A stretch of 6,817 nt of DNA from assembly GCA_007134165.1 (NCBI GenBank), contig SLLJ01000319.1, positions 1 to 6,817 of the forward strand, written 5' to 3'. Positions within the stretch are counted from its first letter, which is position 1; every line of letters begins with the position of its first letter. Position numbers and translations under genes: made by a program. Positions 1 to 4,988 of the stretch are shown here, one piece after another. Source of the DNA: Nitriliruptoraceae bacterium. GTDB taxonomy: Bacteria; Actinomycetota; Nitriliruptoria; Nitriliruptorales; Nitriliruptoraceae. The notes under the pieces were generated by a model that had not been told where the DNA came from, searched no databases, and saw nothing but the letters and a program-made list of their open reading frames with translations.

Positions 1-24
1 CCTCCTCGCCGTGACCAACTCCCC

Positions 25-936
25 GTGACTCTGGGGCCGGAGGTCGCCGATGCTCTCAGCGACGGCCGTCCGGTCGTCGCCCTGGAGTCCACGATCATCG
101 CCCACGGCCTGCCGCGGCCGCGCAATCTCGAGGTCGCCACCTGGCTCGAAACGAGCCTGCGGGAGCAGGGGGTCGTTCCGGCCACGATCGCGGTCCTCGA
201 CGGTCGGGCGCATGTCGGGCTCACCTACGAGCAGCTCGCGCGGGTGGCCGCCGCCGACGAGGTGGTCAAGGCCAGCGTCCGCGACCTGCCGATCGTGCTT
301 GCCCGGGGCGGGAGCGCGGCGACCACGGTTGCCTCGACGGCGATGCTCGCCGCCGCGGTGGGCATCGAGGTGTTCGCGACCGGCGGGCTCGGTGGCGTAC
401 ACCGCGAGGCCACGAGGACTTTCGACGAGTCCGCCGATCTGCACGTGCTCGGGCGGACGCCGATCGTCGTCGTCGCGGCCGGGGTCAAGTCCATCCTCGA
501 CGTGCCCGCGACCCTCGAGCGGCTCGAGACCCTCGGGGTCACGGTGCTGGGCTACCGCACCAACCGCTTCCCCGGCTTCTACGTGGCGGACTCCGGCGAG
601 CCGGTCGAGTGGCGGGTCGAGGGGCCGGACGAGGTCGCGGCGGTGCTCTGCGCGGCGCGCGCGCTGTCGCTGCCCGGGGCGGTCCTGGTCGCCAATCCGA
701 TCGACCCGGCCGCGCAGCTCGACCCCGTGGTGCACGACCGGGTGCTCACCCAGGCGCTGGACGCGGCTGCCGACCGGGGTCTTCGGGGCAAGCAGGTCAC
801 CCCGTTCCTGCTCGACCACATCCAGCGGGAGACCGCCGGGGCAAGCCTCGAAGCGAACGTGGCGGCCGTCAGTGGCAACGTACGATTGGCGGGAGCCATT
901 GCCCGGGCGGTGGTCGCCCGGGCGGAGCACACCTGA
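25..936 (+). CDS. psuG: Pseudouridine-5'-phosphate glycosidase
   Basis: This cytosolic enzyme reversibly cleaves the C-C glycosidic bond of pseudouridine 5'-phosphate, giving uracil and ribose 5-phosphate; it is the second step of pseudouridine salvage after PsuK. The 303-residue product covers nearly the whole family length (E. coli PsuG is about 312). Visible hallmarks are ALESTIIAHG near the start (Glu21), Lys82 in VVKASVRDLP, the GGSAATTVAST stretch at 95-105, the GGLGGVHR stretch at 120-127, Asp138 in ESADL, Lys155 in AGVKSILD (the Schiff-base lysine in E. coli) and Asn278 near the C terminus. The last four catalytic positions are offset by a constant 11 from the E. coli numbering. The GTG at 25 is the first start in the window, but no Shine-Dalgarno is visible before it and the frame stays open to the left edge, so the true start may lie upstream. 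The partner kinase is not adjacent; rtcB follows after 67 bases on the same strand, so co-transcription is possible. Identity is near certain, the start is not. Confidence 0.96.
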   Translation: MTLGPEVADALSDGRPVVALESTIIAHGLPRPRNLEVATWLETSLREQGVVPATIAVLDGRAHVGLTYEQLARVAAADEVVKASVRDLPIVLARGGSAATTVASTAMLAAAVGIEVFATGGLGGVHREATRTFDESADLHVLGRTPIVVVAAGVKSILDVPATLERLETLGVTVLGYRTNRFPGFYVADSGEPVEWRVEGPDEVAAVLCAARALSLPGAVLVANPIDPAAQLDPVVHDRVLTQALDAAADRGLRGKQVTPFLLDHIQRETAGASLEANVAAVSGNVRLAGAIARAVVARAEHT

Positions 937-993
937 CGGGCCACGAATTGGGGGCCGTTCGGGGTCCGTCGACCAGTGCGTTATCGCGACCGC

Positions 994-998
994 GAGGA
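994..998 (+). promoter_or_regulatory. Ribosome binding site of rtcB
   Basis: GAGGA lies 5 bases before the ATG at 1004. It supports that ATG over the much longer open frame that runs back through psuG. The 67 bases between psuG and rtcB (937-1003) show no clear promoter or terminator. Confidence 0.6.
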
Positions 999-1003
999 TC
1001 CGG

Positions 1004-2443
1004 ATGCCATCAGCACGGCTCACCGACCCGACGGTTGTGCGCGAAACCCCGGCCCGGGTGCGCCTGCCCCGCACCGGGGCGATGCGGGTGCCGGGCATCG
1101 TGTTCGCCTCCGAGGCGCTGCTGCCTCCCGCCGACGCGCTCGCCCAGGTCGCCAACGTCGCCACCCTGCCGGGGCTGGTCGACGCGAGCTACGCCATGCC
1201 CGACGTGCACCTGGGCTACGGGTTCCCGATCGGCTCGGTCGCCGCCACCGACGTCGAGGCCGGAGGGGTCGTCTCGCCCGGTGGCGTCGGGTTCGACATC
1301 TCCTGCGGGGTCCGGCTGCTGGCGGCCCCGCTGGGGCTGCCCGAGGTGGCCGACCACCTCGACGTCCTGGTCGACGCACTGGCGGCCCGCGTACCGTGCG
1401 GGACCGGCCCCGGGGCGATCCTCGAGCTCGGGACCGACGACGCCGCGCTGACCCGCTACCTCGCCGGCGGCGCGGCCTATGCCGTCGAGCAGGGCCGAGG
1501 CGAACCGCGTGACCTCGCCCGGTGCGAGCACGGTGGGGTGATCGCCGATGCCGACCCCGACCTGGTGGGGCGCCGGGCGCGGGAGCGGGGGCGCCACCAG
1601 CTGGGCAGCCTGGGCTCCGGCAACCACTTCCTCGAGGTCCAGGTCGTCGAGGAGGTGTGCGACGCGCGGGTGGCGGGCGCCTTCGGGCTGGCCGTCGGGC
1701 AGGTGTGCGTGATGATCCACACCGGGTCGCGGGGGCTGGGTCACCAGGTCTGCACCGACCACGTCGAGGTGATGGGGCGGGCGATGGCCCGGCACGGGAT
1801 CACGGTGCCCGACCGGCAGCTCGCCTGCGTGCCGGTCACCTCGACCGAGGGACGGCGCTATCTGGCCGCGATGGGCGCGGCGGCCAACTTCGGCCGCGCC
1901 AACCGCCAGCTGCTCACCGAGGCCACCCGTGACGCGTTCGCGGCGGCGCTCGGCCAGCGGGAGCTGGCGCTCGTCTCTGACGTGTCCCACAACCTGGCCA
2001 CGCTCGAGGACCACGAGGTGGACGGCACCACCCGGCAGCTGTGCGTGCAGCGAAAGGGGGCGACCCGCGCACTGCCGCCGGGCCACCCCGAGCTGCCCGA
2101 CGACCTGCGCGAGGTCGGCCAGCCGGCGCTGGTGCCCGGGTCGATGGGCACCTCGTCGTACGTGCTGGTCGGTGAGCCGGGCGCGCCTGCGTTCCACTCG
2201 ACGGCGCACGGTGCGGGCCGGGCACTCAGCCGCCACGCGGCCCGTCGTCGCTTCCCGGTTGCCGACGTCGACGCCGAGCTGCGGCGGGTCGGAGTGGTTG
2301 CCCACGCGCGCTCGCGCAGAGGGCTGCCCGAAGAGGCGCCAGGGGCCTACAAGGACATCGACGAGGTCGTGCGGGTCTCGCAGGAGGCCGGCCTGGCCCG
2401 ACCGGTCGTACGGCTGCGCCCGCTGGGGGTGGTCAAGGGCTGA
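1004..2443 (+). CDS. rtcB: RtcB family RNA-splicing ligase (3'-phosphate / 5'-OH RNA ligase)
   Basis: RtcB joins RNA ends carrying 2',3'-cyclic phosphate or 3'-phosphate to 5'-hydroxyl ends, using GTP and Mn2+ through a histidine-GMP intermediate; in bacteria it serves RNA repair. The 479-residue product is complete. The metal and catalytic residues are all present: Asp98 and Cys101 in GVGFDISCG, Asn207-His208 in GSGNHFLEV, His239 in MIHTGSRG, His329 in SDVSHNLA, and the guanylylated His402 in STAHGAGRALSR. MPDVHLGYGFPIGSV lies before residue 98, and the protein ends in AYKDIDEV and the typical VVKG tail. These positions run close to the archaeal enzyme (Cys98, His203, His234, His329, His404) and the protein is longer than the 408-residue E. 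coli form. The ATG at 1004 has a GAGGA ribosome site; the frame is open further upstream, but that part only shadows psuG. No archease gene or RtcA cyclase is in the window. The 3' end overlaps the convergent transporter gene by 11 bases. All key residues are intact, so an active ligase is expected. Confidence 0.96.
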   Translation: MPSARLTDPTVVRETPARVRLPRTGAMRVPGIVFASEALLPPADALAQVANVATLPGLVDASYAMPDVHLGYGFPIGSVAATDVEAGGVVSPGGVGFDISCGVRLLAAPLGLPEVADHLDVLVDALAARVPCGTGPGAILELGTDDAALTRYLAGGAAYAVEQGRGEPRDLARCEHGGVIADADPDLVGRRARERGRHQLGSLGSGNHFLEVQVVEEVCDARVAGAFGLAVGQVCVMIHTGSRGLGHQVCTDHVEVMGRAMARHGITVPDRQLACVPVTSTEGRRYLAAMGAAANFGRANRQLLTEATRDAFAAALGQRELALVSDVSHNLATLEDHEVDGTTRQLCVQRKGATRALPPGHPELPDDLREVGQPALVPGSMGTSSYVLVGEPGAPAFHSTAHGAGRALSRHAARRRFPVADVDAELRRVGVVAHARSRRGLPEEAPGAYKDIDEVVRVSQEAGLARPVVRLRPLGVVKG

Positions 2444-3713
2444 TCGCGGCCGGACCGGCTGGTGGACGAAGCTGGTGGGTGATCGCGATCCAGCCCGCGG
2501 CGACGAGACACAGCGCCGCGGCCAGCGTGAGCGGGTCGAGCAGCGGCACCTGCTGGGCGACGGCGCCGAAGGTGGGGGGACCCAGCGCGATGCCGACGCT
2601 GAACGCGGCGTTGAACAGCCCGAAGGCCCGTCCTCGAGTGGCCGTCCCCGACACCAAGGAGGTGGCGGCCGTCACGGCCGGGAAGACCAGTCCGTAGCCG
2701 GCGCCGAACAGCGCACTGCCGAGCACCGCGACCCACAACTGCCCAGTGACCACCAGCAGCCCGAGCGCCACGGCGAGAACCGCCAGCCCTGCGGCGACGT
2801 TGCCGTCGGCCCCGACCCGGTCGACCCGGCCGGACACCGGTGAGAGCATCACCCCGGCTGCCAGGATCGCGTAGGCGGTGAACAGCCCGCCCACCACCGA
2901 CGGGGAGGCGCCCAGTGCCTCGGCGGTGCCGGGCAGGAACGCCGCCAGAGCTCCCACCGCGGCGGTCAGCACGATCGTCGCGGCAAGCGCCCGGCGTAGC
3001 GTTGGCTGGCGCAGCAGGGCACGCATCGGCCGCTGGGGTGGCGCCGCGTCCGTGGTCGCACCCGGAACCCGATCGTGGATGCCCAGCGCGGCGATCACCG
3101 CGCCGAGCAGGAGCAGCGCGCTGACCCCGAGGAACACCGCGTCGGTGCCGGCCACCTGCCGGACGGCACCGGCGGTGGCGGGGGCGATCACCGCTGCGGC
3201 GCCGATCAGTGCCCCGAACCGTCCGAAGGATCGGCCGGCCTGGCCGACGCCGGCCCGGTCTCCGGCAGCGGCGAACACGGCGGGCACGAGAATCCCCCCG
3301 GCGACCCCGTGCAGCGCCCGGACACCGATGAAGGCACCGATGCCGGTGGGCAGCGTGTAGGCCGCGACCGTCAGCGCCGCCAGCACCAGGCCGACGATCG
3401 CGACGCGGCGCCGGCCGACGCGGTCGACCAGGATCCCACCCACCACGTTGGCCGGGAGGTTGAGGGCCGAGTAGGCGCCCACGGCCAGTCCGATCCCGGC
3501 GGCCCCTGCTCCCAGCGCGCTGACATGAGGCGCGACGGTGGGTAGTAGGGCGAAGACGTCGACGAAGGACAGGAACAGCACCGCGCCGGCGGCGCGGGGG
3601 TTCGTCACGCGGACACTGGGCGCGGCAGCGGTCACGGTCGACTCGAAGGACGGGGACGGCGGGGCGGGAACCATTTGGGTGATGGACAGGGTGCCCGAGC
3701 GGCGGGACCCCAT
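2433..3713 (-). CDS. MFS transporter, 12 transmembrane segments
   Basis: This is an inner-membrane major facilitator superfamily permease of 426 residues with unknown substrate. The MFS motif A is clear between segments 2 and 3 (GGILVDRVGRRR, 92-103), and its weaker duplicate lies between segments 8 and 9 (SGRVDRVG, 294-301). Hydrophobic stretches fit 12 segments: about 41-64, 73-94, 103-120, 123-147, 165-183, 191-211, 243-261, 273-293, 305-323, 327-350, 362-385 and 395-412, with a polar loop around 213-240 dividing the two halves. The glycine- and alanine-rich TM5 ending in APATAG resembles the antiporter region of drug-efflux type MFS proteins, but this does not identify a substrate. The first ATG (3713) follows an in-frame stop 36 bases upstream, so little extension is possible; Met14 is an alternative, and neither has a clear Shine-Dalgarno. 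The gene is divergent from the downstream kinase with 105 bases between, and convergent with rtcB. A role in nucleoside transport or export is possible from position only; the known E. coli pseudouridine transporter PsuT is not an MFS protein. Confidence 0.9.
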   Translation of the reverse strand: MGSRRSGTLSITQMVPAPPSPSFESTVTAAAPSVRVTNPRAAGAVLFLSFVDVFALLPTVAPHVSALGAGAAGIGLAVGAYSALNLPANVVGGILVDRVGRRRVAIVGLVLAALTVAAYTLPTGIGAFIGVRALHGVAGGILVPAVFAAAGDRAGVGQAGRSFGRFGALIGAAAVIAPATAGAVRQVAGTDAVFLGVSALLLLGAVIAALGIHDRVPGATTDAAPPQRPMRALLRQPTLRRALAATIVLTAAVGALAAFLPGTAEALGASPSVVGGLFTAYAILAAGVMLSPVSGRVDRVGADGNVAAGLAVLAVALGLLVVTGQLWVAVLGSALFGAGYGLVFPAVTAATSLVSGTATRGRAFGLFNAAFSVGIALGPPTFGAVAQQVPLLDPLTLAAALCLVAAGWIAITHQLRPPAGPAAISP

Positions 3714-3760
3714 GGTGCGCGGGCGGAGAACGGGCCTCGCGCTGGCCTACGATCGCTCCC

Positions 3761-3778
3761 GGCGTCCGGCCGGACGCC
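3761..3778. promoter_or_regulatory. Perfect 18-base palindrome in divergent intergenic region, candidate operator
   Basis: GGCGTCCGG followed directly by CCGGACGCC forms a perfect inverted repeat without a spacer. It lies 47 bases before the transporter start and 40 bases before the kinase start. Eight bases upstream of it on the + strand is TACGAT (3748-3753), which resembles an actinobacterial -10 hexamer, although no good -35 is visible. A dyad at that position would sit around the transcription start and could be a repressor site for one or both genes. It could also simply be a GC-rich hairpin in the kinase leader. The operator reading is inference. Confidence 0.35.
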
Positions 3779-3807
3779 CGGCCGGTGGTTCGGCCCGCGA
3801 TCTCGCC

Positions 3808-3812
3808 AGGAG
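3808..3812 (+). promoter_or_regulatory. Ribosome binding site of the PfkB kinase gene
   Basis: AGGAG lies 6 bases before the ATG at 3819. It decides the start in favour of this ATG rather than the in-frame GTG at 3675, which would add 48 low-complexity residues and overlap the divergent transporter gene. Confidence 0.75.
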
Positions 3813-3818
3813 CCGTCG

Positions 3819-4754
3819 ATGTCCGACGATGGGGCCGCACGAGCGCCCGGCGATCGTCACAACCCCAGGGTGCTCGTCGTCGGCGACGTCATCGACGACC
3901 TCGTCGTGCGTCCGCACGGACCGATCCGCCCCGCCACCGACACGCCGGCCACGATCACCCCCTCTCCCGGTGGGTCGGGAGCGAACGCGGCGGTATGGCT
4001 GGCCCGGGCCGGGGTCCGGGTGCGATTCGTGGGCCGGGTCGGGGCCGCCGACCTCGCCCGCCATGCGGGCCTGCTGCGGGCCGCCAAGGTTGAACCCGTA
4101 CTGGTGCCCGACGCACGACGTCCGACCGGCAGGATCGTGGTGCTGCTCGACACCGGTGGGGAGCGCACCATGCTCACCGATCGGGGTGCCAACCTCGGTC
4201 TGCGGGCGGCGGATCTGCCCGACCGACTCCTCGACGACGTCGACGTGGTGCACATCAGCGGCTACAGCCTGTTCGATGCAGCGGTGCGCGACGCGGTCCT
4301 GGGTCTCGGGTGGCGGGCGCGTGAGCGGGGACTGCGCATCTGCGTCGACCCGGGGTCGGTCGGGTTCCTCTCCGAGGTCGGCCCGAGGCGGTTCCTGGAC
4401 TGGATCGCCGGGGCCGACCTGCTGCGTCCCAACCTTGCCGAAGCTCGCCTGCTGGCCACCGGTGCCGGCAGCGCTACCGGTGCGCTCGAGGCACTGCTCG
4501 ATCACGTCCCCCTGCTGGCGGTGACCCGGGGCCCCGACGGCGCGAGCGTGCTCGGCCGGGGGCAGGCCCCGGTCGAGGTGCCCGCGCTGCCGGTCGAGGT
4601 GGTGGACACCACCGGTGCCGGTGATGCGTTCACCGGGGGGTTCCTGGCCGCCTGGTTGGCCGGCACCGACCTGGCGCAGGCTGCGCGCGACGGGGTCGCG
4701 AGCGCCGCCGAGGCGATTACCCAGCAGGGGGCACGACCACCACGCTCGCGGTGA
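3819..4754 (+). CDS. psuK: PfkB/ribokinase-family sugar kinase, probable pseudouridine kinase
   Basis: This is a cytosolic ATP-dependent kinase of the ribokinase superfamily with 311 residues (E. coli PsuK is 313). The N-terminal strand RVLVVGDVIDDLVV (17-30) carries the substrate-binding aspartates, GGSGANAAVWLARAG (51-65) is the first PfkB signature, and DTTGAGDAFTGGF (263-275) is the second, with Asp269 as the catalytic base and the glycines as the anion hole. RPNLAEARLL and VTRGPDGASV are typical of the nucleotide-binding half. The exact substrate cannot be read from these motifs. Pseudouridine is preferred because the glycosidase that needs its product is encoded 2.9 kb upstream on the same strand, and PsuK belongs to this family. 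Ribose, adenosine or another nucleoside are alternatives. The gene has a good ribosome site, is divergent from the MFS gene behind a palindrome, and is followed by ffs. The family is certain; the psuK assignment is moderately likely. Confidence 0.9.
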   Translation: MSDDGAARAPGDRHNPRVLVVGDVIDDLVVRPHGPIRPATDTPATITPSPGGSGANAAVWLARAGVRVRFVGRVGAADLARHAGLLRAAKVEPVLVPDARRPTGRIVVLLDTGGERTMLTDRGANLGLRAADLPDRLLDDVDVVHISGYSLFDAAVRDAVLGLGWRARERGLRICVDPGSVGFLSEVGPRRFLDWIAGADLLRPNLAEARLLATGAGSATGALEALLDHVPLLAVTRGPDGASVLGRGQAPVEVPALPVEVVDTTGAGDAFTGGFLAAWLAGTDLAQAARDGVASAAEAITQQGARPPRSR

Positions 4755-4801
4755 TCGTCGACCTGCGCTACCGTCGGCGACTCGCGGGGCCCTGCGGCTC
4801 C

Positions 4802-4927
4802 GATGTGGTGCGGTGACGGGCGTCCGTCGGTGACGTCCCCCGGTGAACCGGGTCAGGGCCGAGAGGCAGCAGCCCTAAGCCGTTCTCGGACGGGTGCCGA
4901 GCCGGGCGTCCGTCACCCCACCACACC
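4802..4927 (+). ncRNA. ffs: Signal recognition particle RNA, bacterial small type (4.5S-like)
   Basis: This is the RNA scaffold of the signal recognition particle; with Ffh it targets membrane and secreted proteins to the translocon. The conserved domain IV is plain: GGGTCAGGGCC at 4850-4860, a GAGA tetraloop (GNRA type) at 4861-4864, then GGCAGCAGCCC at 4865-4875. GCC/GGC closes the tetraloop, TCAGG faces AGCAG as the symmetric loop that binds the Ffh M domain, and GGG pairs with CCC. A further stem joins 4834-4838 with 4888-4892. A long outer helix pairs 4804-4826 with 4903-4925, with one C-C mismatch (4811/4918) and two G-U pairs. The ends are set by this helix and are uncertain by several bases. 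TACCGT at 4769-4774 could be a -10 element, but no convincing -35 is seen. The position directly before dnaX matches the arrangement in Bacillus and many Gram-positive bacteria. Confidence 0.94.
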
Positions 4928-4942
4928 GGGGACGTTCCCCGG
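4926..4942 (+). terminator. GC-rich hairpin after ffs, possible terminator
   Basis: CCGGGG at 4926-4931 pairs with CCCCGG at 4937-4942 around the five-base loop ACGTT. It starts at the 3' edge of the SRP RNA helix. There is no T tract, so it would be an atypical terminator or merely a processing or leader structure for dnaX. Confidence 0.25.
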
Positions 4943-4976
4943 GGGCCGTCCCACCCGGGCGCTACGGTGACGGAGC

Positions 4977-4982
4977 AGGAGG
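4977..4982 (+). promoter_or_regulatory. Ribosome binding site of dnaX
   Basis: AGGAGG is a full-strength Shine-Dalgarno 6 bases before the GTG at 4989, and it fixes the start where the conserved N terminus (VSLYRRYRPQ) begins. TACGGT at 4963-4968 could be a -10 hexamer for a separate dnaX promoter, but no good -35 lies upstream. Confidence 0.85.
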
Positions 4983-4988
4983 CCCGAC

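Noticed and set aside
11..30. Possible frameshift at the psuG N terminus (GTG at 11 reads five codons to a TGA)
   Set aside because: The five-codon reading is too short to support a broken start; an upstream in-frame start outside the window is simpler.
902..922. Hairpin CCCGGGCG / CGCCCGGG near the 3' end of psuG, possible terminator
   Set aside because: It lies wholly inside the coding region, encodes a normal Ala-Arg-rich C terminus, and has no T tract; such short GC dyads are frequent in this composition.
50..1003. Long open + frame joined in front of rtcB, extending it to 797 residues
   Set aside because: The extension overlaps psuG in another frame and is Arg/Ser/Pro-rich low-complexity sequence typical of an out-of-frame GC-rich reading; homology to RtcB begins after 1004, where a ribosome site exists.
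1010..2305. 431-codon open frame on the - strand opposite rtcB
   Set aside because: It is an antisense shadow of rtcB caused by high GC content; the translation has no recognisable domain, while the + strand has all RtcB catalytic residues.
3675..3818. 48-residue N-terminal extension of the PfkB kinase from GTG 3675
   Set aside because: It lies over the divergent transporter's 5' end and the intergenic spacer, has low complexity, and the ATG at 3819 has a strong AGGAG site and fits the family length.
2347..3840. 497-codon - strand frame overlapping the MFS gene
   Set aside because: The translation is Arg/Gly/Pro-rich with no membrane segments; the neighbouring frame encodes a clear 12-segment transporter.
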